Assembly (NCBI RefSeq): GCF_023656545.1
Contig: NZ_JAMOKF010000013.1
Span: 1 to 42,553, forward strand
Direction of reading: 5' to 3'
Source of the DNA: Micromonospora phytophila
Lineage (GTDB): Bacteria > Actinomycetota > Actinomycetes > Mycobacteriales > Micromonosporaceae
Length of the DNA: 42,553 nt
Shown: in pieces, positions 35,533-42,553 of the stretch
How positions within the stretch are numbered: the first letter of the stretch is position 1
Layout: every line of letters begins with the position of its first letter
Program-made: the position numbers and the translations under genes
The notes under the pieces: generated by a model
Database searches by the model: none
The model's input: the letters and a program-made list of their open reading frames with translations, nothing else
What the model was told of the DNA's origin: nothing

Positions 35533-36438
35533 TCAGTCAGGTACGCGACACTGTTGGCCGTCGGGTCCGTCGTCGGGCTCGCCCCGGAAGAGCAGCAGCT
35601 CCACCAGCTCCGGCGTCCATCGCTCTCCGGACGCCGACAGCTGCACGGCGGCCCGACACATGAAGGCCCGGTACACCTGATAGCGGCGGGACGACCAGCG
35701 TGGTCCTCGCCAGAGCCACCGGGCTGCGGGGCCGTTCACCGCATAAGCTTCACCAGCGCGTCGCTCCCAGAAGCACCACATCTGCCGCGCAAGCCGCTTG
35801 TCCAGAATCGGTGCCAGGCACCGCTCGTCGTCCGTCCTGATGGCGAAGTAGAGGAACTTCGTAAAGAAGGCGGGCCCGAATCCGGGGATACGGCTGCGTT
35901 CCAACAACAACTGGTAGGCGTCACGGCCGCCCTGGTCGTCGAGGACCTGGACGGCAGCAGCCAGCCGGTTGTCGATCTCGCCGGGGGACAGCCCGGGAAG
36001 AGGCCCTCGGCCGTTCAGGATCCAGGAGAGCCGGGCCGGGCCGAAACCACGCTTGCCCCAGCCCCAGGCGAAGGAGGTGACCAGCAGCGGCAGCCAGGCT
36101 CCGCTTCCGCGGCACTCGCGCGCCACGTCCGTCACCGCACGTCGGCTCAGCGGCAGGCACGCCTGACCGTCGGTCTCGAAGGGCAGGTACTCGGCGAACC
36201 TGGCCCAGCGTGCCGGCACAACGTCGATCGTGTGCCTGTCGACCAGTTCCTCAGCGCTGAGTGGCCCACCCCCACACCGGGCCTCCCACTCGCGGCGCTG
36301 CCGCCTGAGCCAGTCCTGCTCCTCGGCGGTGAGGCCGCCCTCCACCACGCCCCTGTCGTAGTCCGACGCGTCGTCGGGAAGCACGTTCCGGTAGTCGCAG
36401 GGCTGCTCCCCCGCCGGGTCGTTCGGGTGCGCGGTCAC
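35533..36438 (-). CDS. OGG/HhH-fold DNA-glycosylase-like protein
   Basis: The GTG at 36438 (301 residues) shares a GTGA overlap with the upstream methylase stop, so the two are coupled. The middle of the protein has the shape of the 8-oxoguanine glycosylase HhH core: a tryptophan-rich helix (LPLLVTSFAWGWGKRGFGPA), then RIPGFGPAFFTKFLYFAI, whose I-x-G-x-G-x4-K pattern is an HhH hairpin with a candidate catalytic lysine. A possible catalytic aspartate lies in CLAPILDKRLARQMW. The first 100 residues are acidic and Arg/Glu-rich. I infer base recognition or excision on modified DNA, but it could be a non-catalytic reader. Ordinary Ogg enzymes are longer or shorter in other ways, so the family label is moderate. 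Confidence 0.65.
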   Translation of the reverse strand: MTAHPNDPAGEQPCDYRNVLPDDASDYDRGVVEGGLTAEEQDWLRRQRREWEARCGGGPLSAEELVDRHTIDVVPARWARFAEYLPFETDGQACLPLSRRAVTDVARECRGSGAWLPLLVTSFAWGWGKRGFGPARLSWILNGRGPLPGLSPGEIDNRLAAAVQVLDDQGGRDAYQLLLERSRIPGFGPAFFTKFLYFAIRTDDERCLAPILDKRLARQMWCFWERRAGEAYAVNGPAARWLWRGPRWSSRRYQVYRAFMCRAAVQLSASGERWTPELVELLLFRGEPDDGPDGQQCRVPD

Positions 36439-38363
36439 TGTGCACCGCCCTCGGGGCGAAGTGTGCCGGCAGCCAGGCCGTCCGCGGCGAGTCGCACCAG
36501 CTCGGCGCTGAGCGACCCCACCTCTGCGACAGCCGACTCGAACGTGAGGAGCCGCTGGAATGCCTCCCCCTGCGCCCGTTGCTCTTCCAGCGGCAGCCGC
36601 CGAATCTGGGCTCGCCGGATGTCGATGCGGGTGCCAGACAGGCTGGTCGTCTGCTTGTCGTTGGCTGAGCTGCGGAGCTGCCCGGCCAGGAACCACGGGT
36701 CCAGCGCGGCCGGGTTGGGACGCAGCAGGAAGAGGTGGCCACCCAGCAGCAATCCTTCCGAGGTGATCACCCTCGCGATCAGGTAGCGTGCCGCGGCCGG
36801 CACGACCACGTCCCCGACCATCAGTGGAACGCGCTCAGGCAGTTTGCCGTCGTCACGGTCGGACGCCTCGGTACCGGAAATCACATCACGCCCGGTGAGA
36901 ACCGGTGCGCCGTTCGACTCACCAGCCGTGTCGTCTTCCCCCCCGGCCGACAGCGGGCGGATCGGGCCGATCAGCTCCAGGGCGCCGGTGCGGATCAACT
37001 CGGCGATCGAGAGCGTGAGTGGCGTGGCCGTCCCGCCCGGCGCCGGTCGGACCTGCGGCATCAATGCCGGCAAGTCGCCGACGATCGCGGCGAGCCGCTT
37101 CGTCGTGCGTACCAGTTGCTCCCCGCTCGGCCCTATCTTGACAGCGAGTTGTCGGCGCGCGGGGGTCAGGTCGACCTCCTCGTCGAGGAGCTCGATCACC
37201 GGGACCGTGCGGGCGAAGCCGGCCTCCTCGACCTCCATGGCCGGAGCCTCGGCGAAGGCCCGCCAGGTGGCCAGAATGCGCGGGAATACCTCAGCCAGGT
37301 CGCCGCCAGCGGCGTCCACCAAGAGCGCCCGCGTCGGGGCCTGGGCGTCTGTCGCGGCGCGGCGCAGCACCCACAGGTGCAGTGGTACGCCGTGCGGCGC
37401 CGCCGCCCCGGGCGGCAGTGCGATCACGGCGCGGAGGTGCCCCCGACGCAGCAACTCCTGGCGGATCCTCTTGCCCGCTCGCCGGCCCGCCACCGTGGGC
37501 GGCATCAGCAGGATGGCATGCCCGCCGACCCGTAGGTGGGCCAGAGCGTGCTGAGCCCAGGCCAGCTCCGGTTCGGTACGGGGTGTCGTGCCCACGATCC
37601 AGCGCGGATCGTGGCCGAGCGCCTCGTCGCCCCAGTTGGTGGCGCCGAACGGTGGGTGGCAGACCACCGCGTCGAAGGTGCGGCCGGCGAAGGCGTCGGC
37701 GCGCAGCGAGTCGCCCGGGATGACCTCACCGGGCACCTCGCGCAGGGCGAGCCAGAGCCCGGCGAGCTTGGCGAGGTCGGAATCGAGCTCCTGCCCGTGG
37801 GCCGAGGTGCAGCCGGCGCGGGCGGCGGCCCGAAGGGTGGCGCCGGAGCCGGCGGCGGGGTCGAGAACGGAGCCGCCATCGACGCCGGCGAGCCCGATCA
37901 TCAGGTCGGCCAGCTCGTCGGGGGTGGCGGAGGGTCGGCCTGGGCCGGGGGCGGAGAAGCGTCGCCACAGCTCGTCGAAGGCGGCCTGGGGGCCGAGTTC
38001 GTCGGCGAGGGCGTCGATGTCGGGCCGCAGGGCGGAGAGGTGGGCGTCGGCCCGGCCGGGACCGGGACGTTCGCCGCGTTGTCGGGCGAGCAGCAAGGCG
38101 CCCACGGCGGAGAGCGCGGCGGCCGGGGTCTCCTTCGGCGCGGCGAGGTGCTGCCAGAGCCGATCGGCGCGAGACAGCTCCGGAAGCTTGCCCTGGCCGC
38201 GTAACCACTGCTCGACCTCAATGAGGTCGAACTCTGGGCTGGCCGTGGTGCCGCCCACCGGCGCCGGGAAGTCGGGGTGCCGTTTGCGCCAGTTACTGAC
38301 CGCGGCGCGACCGACCCCGGCGAGCCGAGCGATCTCTGCGGCGGTGACGGTCGGTGTCTTCAC
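36435..38363 (-). CDS. HTH-N6-adenine methylase-HsdS-like fusion with HPPF motif (first copy)
   Basis: GTG 38363 gives 642 residues. No Shine-Dalgarno is close, so it may be leaderless. Residues about 6-30 are an HTH (IARLAGVGRAAVSNWRKRHP) nearly identical to the second copy. Motif I VLDPAAGSGATLRAAARAG is near residue 167. Motif IV reads VVCHPPFGATNWG: the catalytic Asn/Asp is His236 (CAC, minus-strand codon at 37658-37656). Class-beta/gamma N6-adenine methylases normally have N/D/S-PP-F/Y, so activity is doubtful, or the protein works as a partner of another methylase. The C-terminal HsdS-like part has GDVVVPAAARYLIARV, then DPWFLAGQLR and RIDIRRAQIRRLPLEEQRAQ. It heads the minus-strand island and overlaps the OGG-like gene. 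Confidence 0.88.
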   Translation of the reverse strand: MKTPTVTAAEIARLAGVGRAAVSNWRKRHPDFPAPVGGTTASPEFDLIEVEQWLRGQGKLPELSRADRLWQHLAAPKETPAAALSAVGALLLARQRGERPGPGRADAHLSALRPDIDALADELGPQAAFDELWRRFSAPGPGRPSATPDELADLMIGLAGVDGGSVLDPAAGSGATLRAAARAGCTSAHGQELDSDLAKLAGLWLALREVPGEVIPGDSLRADAFAGRTFDAVVCHPPFGATNWGDEALGHDPRWIVGTTPRTEPELAWAQHALAHLRVGGHAILLMPPTVAGRRAGKRIRQELLRRGHLRAVIALPPGAAAPHGVPLHLWVLRRAATDAQAPTRALLVDAAGGDLAEVFPRILATWRAFAEAPAMEVEEAGFARTVPVIELLDEEVDLTPARRQLAVKIGPSGEQLVRTTKRLAAIVGDLPALMPQVRPAPGGTATPLTLSIAELIRTGALELIGPIRPLSAGGEDDTAGESNGAPVLTGRDVISGTEASDRDDGKLPERVPLMVGDVVVPAAARYLIARVITSEGLLLGGHLFLLRPNPAALDPWFLAGQLRSSANDKQTTSLSGTRIDIRRAQIRRLPLEEQRAQGEAFQRLLTFESAVAEVGSLSAELVRLAADGLAAGTLRPEGGAQ

Positions 38364-38381
38364 GTCAAAAGTGTCGCACCC

Positions 38382-38410
38382 CTGTCAAGGTTCGTCGCGT
38401 CTGTTGACAG
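38382..38410. repeat. Inverted repeat in the divergent promoter region
   Basis: CTGTCAA (38382-38388) and TTGACAG (38404-38410) are perfect 7-bp inverted arms with a 15-base spacer. They lie between the first HTH-methylase (minus) and the lipoprotein (plus). The right arm includes the TTGACA -35 of the plus-strand promoter. The left arm lies 19-25 bases upstream of the methylase start. A dimeric HTH protein, perhaps the methylase itself, could bind here. Confidence 0.5.
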
Positions 38411-38432
38411 AGTTGTCGGACGATGCTCTTAT
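38404..38432 (+). promoter_or_regulatory. Sigma-70-like promoter of the lipoprotein gene
   Basis: A perfect TTGACA (38404-38409), a 17-base spacer and TCTTAT (38427-38432, four of six consensus) lie upstream of the start at 38466. The start is served by AGGAGG at 38454-38459. This is the best promoter in the window. Confidence 0.75.
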
Positions 38433-38465
38433 TGACGCCGCAACGTTCACAACAGGAGGACAACG

Positions 38466-38993
38466 ATGCGCAAGACCACGACCCTCGCCCTGATCGCCAC
38501 CGCCGTCGTCGCGCTGGGCTGCGGCTCCGGATCCACCGACACCGCCAGCAGCTCGGGCAGCGGCGATGCCAAGGGCGAGGACAAGGCGCCGAAGACCGCG
38601 AAGATCGGCCAGCCGGCCCGGGACGGGAAGTTCGAGTTCACGGTGAAGTCGTCGAAGTGCGGCCTCGCCAAGGTCGGCACCTCGATGCTCGGCGACAAGG
38701 CCCAAGGCCAGTTCTGCCTGGTCACGATCAACGTCAAGAACATCGGCAAGGAGCCGCAGACCCTCGACGGAAGCAGCCAGAAGGCCTACGCCGCGGACGG
38801 CACCGAGTACTCGTCCGACACCGAGGCCGGCATCTACGCCAACGAGGACCAGAGCACCTTCTTCGAGGAGATCAACCCGGGCAACCAGGTGACCGGCGTC
38901 TTCGTCTTCGACATTCCGAAGAACGTCAAGCTCACCAAGCTCGAGCTGCACGACTCGGCCTTCTCCGGCGGCATCACCGTCGCCCTGAGCTGA
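38466..38993 (+). CDS. Secreted lipoprotein with DUF4352-like domain
   Basis: ATG 38466 (175 residues) follows AGGAGG. A lipoprotein signal (KTTTLALIATAVVALGC) ends with Cys at about residue 19, then a Ser/Gly/Asp linker. The folded part begins with GQPARDGKFEFTVKSSKCG and continues with GQFCLVTINVKNIGKEPQTL, which is the DUF4352/telokin-like immunoglobulin pattern, and ends with VFVFDIPKNVKLTKLELHDS. It is probably attached to the outer face of the membrane. Function is unknown. It is divergent from the defence island. A strong terminator follows, so it is monocistronic. Confidence 0.85.
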   Translation: MRKTTTLALIATAVVALGCGSGSTDTASSSGSGDAKGEDKAPKTAKIGQPARDGKFEFTVKSSKCGLAKVGTSMLGDKAQGQFCLVTINVKNIGKEPQTLDGSSQKAYAADGTEYSSDTEAGIYANEDQSTFFEEINPGNQVTGVFVFDIPKNVKLTKLELHDSAFSGGITVALS

Positions 38994-39010
38994 CCCTCCG
39001 CCGTCTCGTC

Positions 39011-39034
39011 GGGGCGGGCGAACCCGCCCGCCCC
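39011..39034 (+). terminator. Terminator after the lipoprotein gene
   Basis: A perfect 10-bp stem (39011-39020, GGGGCGGGCG, and 39025-39034) has a 4-base AACC loop and is followed by the pyrimidine-rich TCTCTT. It starts 18 bases after the stop codon. Confidence 0.8.
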
Positions 39035-39088
39035 TCTCTTCCCCAGCCTTCGCAGATCACCTCGCCAGTTCACATAGGAGTGCCCGCC

Positions 39089-39853
39089 GTGACCGATCCG
39101 ACCGACCCAAAGCCCTCCGACGAACCGGCCGACGAGCCGCAGCCCGCACAGGAACCGCACACGCCGCAGACCACGCCTCCGGCGGCCGACGCCGAAGTGC
39201 CGGCTCCGGACGTGACCGTTCCGTCCGGCAGCGCCCCGGTCGGGACCCCTGGCCCGGCGAAGCGCTCCACCGTCCGCCCCTGGGCCGTCGGCAGCCTCGC
39301 CCTCGTCATCGCCCTCGGCGCCGCGGTGGCCATCGGCACGGTGGCCGGCGACGACGCCGGCCCTGCTGCCAGCGCGAACAGCTCGACGTCGGCCGCGCCG
39401 AGCAGCCCCGCCACGACGACGGCCGCCCCCACGAGCGCCGCTCCGACCACGGCCGCGCCGACCAGTGCGGCGCCCTCGCCGACGACGGCCGCTCCCCCGC
39501 CCAAGCCGCCGTCCTACAAGACGCTGAGCGAGCGGCAGTGGAAGCTCATCGCCAAGAACCCGGACGCGCACATCGGCAAGACCTACGTGGTCTACGGCCG
39601 AGTCACCCAGTTCGACGCCGCGACGGGCGTCGACAACTTCCGGGCCGATGTGGCGCACCGGCGGATGGCCGACGAGTACGACTACGAGACGAACACGCTC
39701 CTCACCGGCCTGTCGTCCGACCTCGAGAACCTCGTGCAGGACGACATCTTCCGCGCCAACGTCACGGTGCTCAGCTCGTTCAGCTACGACACCCAGATCG
39801 GCGGCGAGACGACCGTGCCGCTGCTTCAAGTCGACTCGATCAAGGTCCTCTGA
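39089..39853 (+). CDS. Single-pass membrane-anchored protein of unknown function
   Basis: GTG 39089 (254 residues) has AGGAG eight bases upstream. The N-terminal 60 residues are Pro/Glu/Asp-rich and cytoplasmic in type. One hydrophobic helix (WAVGSLALVIALGAAVAIGT) at about residues 65-85 anchors it. A low-complexity Thr/Ala/Pro/Ser linker (39400-39500) resembles a wall-spanning spacer. The last 115 residues form a compact domain (LSERQWKLIAKNPDAHIGK, YVVYGRVTQFDAATG, then VPLLQVDSIKVL), which suggests an OB- or beta-type fold. I do not recognise a family. Topology would put the C-terminus outside the membrane. Confidence 0.75.
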   Translation: MTDPTDPKPSDEPADEPQPAQEPHTPQTTPPAADAEVPAPDVTVPSGSAPVGTPGPAKRSTVRPWAVGSLALVIALGAAVAIGTVAGDDAGPAASANSSTSAAPSSPATTTAAPTSAAPTTAAPTSAAPSPTTAAPPPKPPSYKTLSERQWKLIAKNPDAHIGKTYVVYGRVTQFDAATGVDNFRADVAHRRMADEYDYETNTLLTGLSSDLENLVQDDIFRANVTVLSSFSYDTQIGGETTVPLLQVDSIKVL

Positions 39854-39887
39854 CCCCTCCCCCCTTCATGAGACGTCAGGAGGCGTT

Positions 39888-40709
39888 GTGCGTCCCGATG
39901 AGTTCCTCCGCGCCCTGGACCTGCTCCCCGATCCCCTGCACGACCGCGCCGCCGCGCTGCGCGCCTACGCCCGGGTGACCCGCTGCGAGGACTGCCAGCG
40001 AATCGGCGACGGCGTACGGCTCGCACTCACCGCCGCCCACTACGACGAGCTCGCCTCGGCCGGCCAACTCCTCGACTCGGCGGAGCGGCAGGCCGCCGGG
40101 CACGGCTCGGTTTGCCGGCCGCAGCCGAGCGACCACCAGCGGGGCCGCGGCCGGATCGGCCGCTGGGCAGGGGCGTCCACCGCCCTGGTCGCCGCGACCG
40201 ACGCCAGCTGGAAGGCACGCGCCGGCGGCCTCGGGTACGTCGTCAGCGACGGGCACTACGGCCTGCTCAGCCGGGGCACCGGCCGGATGGATCCCACGGG
40301 CGTCTCGCGAGTCCTGATCAACGAGCTGCGGGCGGTCGACTTCCTGCTCTCGGCGTACGACGAGGCGCCGGCCGGGATGACCGTGCTGTTGGACAGCCTG
40401 ACCGCCCTGCGGTACCTGCACCGCTGGCAGGCCGGCGAGACCGGTGCCATGCCGGCCGGCTACAGCCTGCGGCCGCGCCGGTGGGCCGCGCAGCCGACCC
40501 TGGTGCGCCTCGCCGAACTGGTCAGCCGGCGGCCGGACCTGGCCTTCGCGCACGTCAAGGGCCACAGCGGCCACGCCCTCAACGAGGCGGCCGACGCCCT
40601 GTCCCACATGGCGCGCCGCCGGCTCGGCGAGACCTTCGACGTACGCCCGCGGGCCCACGCCCTGGTCGAGGCGTTCCTGCGCGACTGGCACGCAACCGTT
40701 CCCCGCTGA
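39888..40709 (+). CDS. RNase HI-like protein
   Basis: GTG 39888 (273 residues) follows AGGAGG by four bases; the longer frame upstream lies in the preceding gene. The N-terminal 85 residues are helical with a CEDC cysteine pair. The RNase H fold follows: ALVAATDASWKARAGGLGYV (first Asp), LINELRAVDFLLSAY (Glu), VLLDSLTALRYLH (Asp) and HVKGHSGHALNEAADALSH (last Asp), giving the complete D-E-D-D set. It would cleave RNA in RNA:DNA hybrids. The extra N-terminal domain is unusual for a plain RnhA. It is followed 36 bases later by a lipoprotein gene on the same strand. Confidence 0.86.
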   Translation: MRPDEFLRALDLLPDPLHDRAAALRAYARVTRCEDCQRIGDGVRLALTAAHYDELASAGQLLDSAERQAAGHGSVCRPQPSDHQRGRGRIGRWAGASTALVAATDASWKARAGGLGYVVSDGHYGLLSRGTGRMDPTGVSRVLINELRAVDFLLSAYDEAPAGMTVLLDSLTALRYLHRWQAGETGAMPAGYSLRPRRWAAQPTLVRLAELVSRRPDLAFAHVKGHSGHALNEAADALSHMARRRLGETFDVRPRAHALVEAFLRDWHATVPR

Positions 40710-40745
40710 CCGACATTCGCGGACCTCCCACGCCTGGAGACGATC

Positions 40746-41669
40746 ATGGTTCTCACTGACCAGGGCACCGCCATCCCCTCGACGGTCACCTCGATCCGCT
40801 CCTGCGCCGGTCCCGGACTGCGCCGTCGCCGAGCGGGTCTCCTGCTGCTCACCGCCGTGCTGGCGACCGGCGTACTGACCGGCTGCGGGAACGACCCGCA
40901 GACCACCAACAGCGCGCCGAGGGCATCGGCCAGCCTCACGTCCTCGACGAGCCCGTCCCCCACGGCGAGCCCCCCTCCGGTCGACCGGGACGGCGACGGG
41001 CTGGCTGACGGCGTCGACGCCTACCCCGACGACGCGAAGAACACTCCACAGCAGGTGCCCATCACCGTTGCATGCAACACCGGGGAGGCGTGGGACTCGG
41101 AACTCCCCGTCACCCCGGGCGGGGACGGCAGACCCGACTTCAGCCAGGTCTGGCCGGCGAAGCCGACCTCGTGCGAGATCGAGGGCGCCATCACCATCGT
41201 CTCCCCCACCGAGAAGGCCGCCTACAAGGCCTCCGGCTACGACGACCAGGACGTCTCGACGCTGTACGAGATCTGCGCGGCGGTCGACCCGGACGACGGC
41301 TATGCCGAGGCCGGGTTCGCGGCCAGCGCGGATCAGATCCGCGAAATCAACGCCGCGCTGATGCTCTGCCCGAAGCATCCGTATGCGAAGACGTGGCGCG
41401 AGGCGGTCAAGCGCGGCCAGGTCGACGTCGACCTGGAGGCCGACGGTCGGCTCTTCGGACCCGGCACCTTCCGTATCGGCAAGGAGATCAAGCCCGGCAC
41501 GTACGTCACCACCGACGTCGACGGCTGCTACTGGGAGCGGCAGAACCGCTCCGGCGACATCATTGACAACTACTTCACCAACAGCGCTCTGCGGGTGCAG
41601 GTCACCATCCGCTCCTCCGACTACGCCTTCAGCTCCCGGGGCTGCGGCGAGTGGCGCCCCGCCCGCTGA
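40746..41669 (+). CDS. Lipoprotein with thrombospondin-type calcium-binding repeat
   Basis: ATG 40746 (307 residues) is preceded by CTGGAGACGATC. A signal of about 46 residues (RRRRAGLLLLTAVLATGVL) ends in the lipobox LTGC. A Ser/Thr/Pro linker leads to DRDGDGLADGVDAYPDDA, a calcium-binding thrombospondin type 3-like repeat. The rest is cysteine-containing beta sequence with GTFRIGKEIKPGTYVTTDVD near the end, similar to small extracellular domains seen in other actinobacterial lipoproteins. It is probably surface-anchored. No enzymatic motif is seen. Confidence 0.82.
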   Translation: MVLTDQGTAIPSTVTSIRSCAGPGLRRRRAGLLLLTAVLATGVLTGCGNDPQTTNSAPRASASLTSSTSPSPTASPPPVDRDGDGLADGVDAYPDDAKNTPQQVPITVACNTGEAWDSELPVTPGGDGRPDFSQVWPAKPTSCEIEGAITIVSPTEKAAYKASGYDDQDVSTLYEICAAVDPDDGYAEAGFAASADQIREINAALMLCPKHPYAKTWREAVKRGQVDVDLEADGRLFGPGTFRIGKEIKPGTYVTTDVDGCYWERQNRSGDIIDNYFTNSALRVQVTIRSSDYAFSSRGCGEWRPAR

Positions 41670-41816
41670 CAACCCGGTCGCACGAACGGGGCAGCTCTAC
41701 AGCCACGGGCAGAACCCCTGATCCGCCCACGACATCAGCTCCACAGCATTTCCCCGCTCATTCAGGGCGGGCCGACAGCCGTGCCGGCCCGCGGAGACCA
41801 CGCGCCTGGAGACGAC

Positions 41817-42553
41817 ATGCCGCTCCCCCGTCAGCCCTCCCCCACGACACAGGACCTTCCCACTCGCCGCACGGAGCCACTGGCCGAGCTGATCTTCGAC
41901 CGGCTCACCGCCGACGACGTACCCGATGACACCGCCGAGCTGGTCCTCGCCGCGCTCAGCAGCACCGACGACCTGGCCGTCGCGCTCGACGGCGGGAAGA
42001 CCACCCTGGACCTCGGCAACCCGGGCAGTGGGGAGCCGCCGGCGCAGATCTGGCTCTCCTCGGTGACCGTCGCCGGGTTCCGGGGCGTCGGCCCGGAACG
42101 CACCCTCGCCATCGAGCCCGGCCCGGGGCTGACCCTGGTGGTCGGCCGCAACGGTTCGGGCAAGTCGAGCTTCGCCGAGGCGGTGGAGCTGGCCCTGACC
42201 GGTGACAGCGCCCGCTGGGCGGACCGCACCAGTGTCTGGCGGGCCGGGTGGCGCAACCTGCACGCGCCCGACCCGTGCCGGATCGGGGTCGAGCTGCGCC
42301 TCGACGGGGTCGCCACGCCGATCCGGGTGTCCCGGTCGTGGGTGCCCGGCGCGGAACTGGGCGCCGCGGAGGTCACCGTCGCCAGCGACCGGGGGCGGCA
42401 CACCGATCTCGCCGAGCTGGGGTTGGCGCGTCCGCTGGAGCTGTACCGGCCGTTCCTCACCGCCGCCGAGCTGGGCCGGCTCACCGCCGGCACGCAGAGC
42501 CAGCTCTTCGACGCGATCTCCGCGATCCTTGGCCTGGAGGCGATCACCGACGC
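41817..42553 (+). CDS. SbcC/SMC-like ATP-binding protein (3' end off window)
   Basis: ATG 41817 starts a frame open to the window edge (245 residues seen). Its ribosome binding region (GCCTGGAGACGAC) is nearly the same as that of the preceding lipoprotein. After about 80 residues comes the AAA/ABC head: VTVAGFRGVGPERTLAIEPG, Walker A LVVGRNGSGKSSFAEAVELA near residue 118-130, then beta sequence and ELYRPFLTAAELGRL. This is the N-lobe of RecF/RecN/SbcC/SMC-type ATPases, usually followed by coiled coils and a C-lobe. It may belong to a DNA-repair or defence pair continuing to the right. The partner and function cannot be seen. Confidence 0.82.
   Translation, partial: MPLPRQPSPTTQDLPTRRTEPLAELIFDRLTADDVPDDTAELVLAALSSTDDLAVALDGGKTTLDLGNPGSGEPPAQIWLSSVTVAGFRGVGPERTLAIEPGPGLTLVVGRNGSGKSSFAEAVELALTGDSARWADRTSVWRAGWRNLHAPDPCRIGVELRLDGVATPIRVSRSWVPGAELGAAEVTVASDRGRHTDLAELGLARPLELYRPFLTAAELGRLTAGTQSQLFDAISAILGLEAITD

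Noticed and set aside
9277..38363. BREX or Pgl system
   Set aside because: There is no PglZ phosphatase, BrxC/PglY ATPase or BrxL. The DUF1998, PLD and SNF2 genes fit DISARM class 1 instead.
39400..39500. Thr/Ala/Pro repeat coding as a possible tandem-repeat element
   Set aside because: It is a degenerate low-complexity linker of a membrane-anchored protein, with no exact unit length.
1..42553. CRISPR array, tRNA, IS element or integrase
   Set aside because: I saw no evenly spaced direct repeats, no tRNA-like cloverleaf, no transposase or recombinase motif, and no clear att-type direct repeat at the island ends.

Overview
The window is very GC-rich (about 70% by eye, with strong G/C at third codon positions) and looks like chromosomal DNA of an actinomycete. 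Micromonosporaceae is my best guess. The supporting traits are an XRE/DUF5753 regulator paired with DUF397, a short DivIVA-like protein, frequent GTG starts and ATGA/GTGA/TGATG gene overlaps. I see no tRNA, rRNA, CRISPR array, transposase or integrase.

Layout. Positions 1-7800 are mostly ordinary chromosome: a truncated FAD-linked oxidase, a multi-pass membrane protein, a DUF4184 membrane protein, a cold-shock-domain protein, a SUKH-like hypothetical, a TraB-like protein, a DivIVA-like pair, and the divergent XRE/DUF5753-DUF397 pair. From 38363 down to 7904 everything is on the minus strand and forms a defence island. Its centre is a complete DISARM class 1 operon, drmD-drmMI-drmA-drmB-drmC (35376 to 21656), with every junction overlapping by 1 to 4 nt. 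Upstream is a two-gene unit (38363-35533): an HTH-N6-adenine methylase-HsdS-like fusion, and a protein I read as OGG/HhH-fold. Downstream, 2 nt after drmC, is a second, paralogous HTH-methylase. It is followed by a Ser/Thr kinase with TPR-like repeats, a RecD-like helicase with a C-terminal nuclease-like domain, a GmrSD-type DUF262/DUF1524 protein fused to an alkyltransferase-like (ATL) domain that lacks the methyl-acceptor cysteine, a RelE-like/UvrD helicase fusion, and two small or unknown genes. From 38466 to the right edge a plus-strand group encodes two lipoproteins, a membrane-anchored protein, an RNase HI-like protein and the start of an SbcC/SMC-like ATPase.

How the parts may work together. 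The DISARM core is a known anti-phage system in which methylation marks self DNA and the DrmAB/DrmD helicases with the DrmC PLD protein act on unmodified DNA. The genes fused to it combine a second set of methylases, a base-recognition or glycosylase-type fold, a type IV-like reader/nuclease, a kinase and helicase-nucleases. I infer a composite 'DISARM-plus' island whose flanking module may be an undescribed system of its own. Notable details are an HPPF instead of NPPF catalytic motif in one methylase paralogue, the Cys-to-Ala ATL domain, and a sharply AT-richer segment confined to the catalytic/target-recognition half of DrmMI, which suggests specificity-domain exchange.

All assignments come from reading motifs. 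No database search was run.
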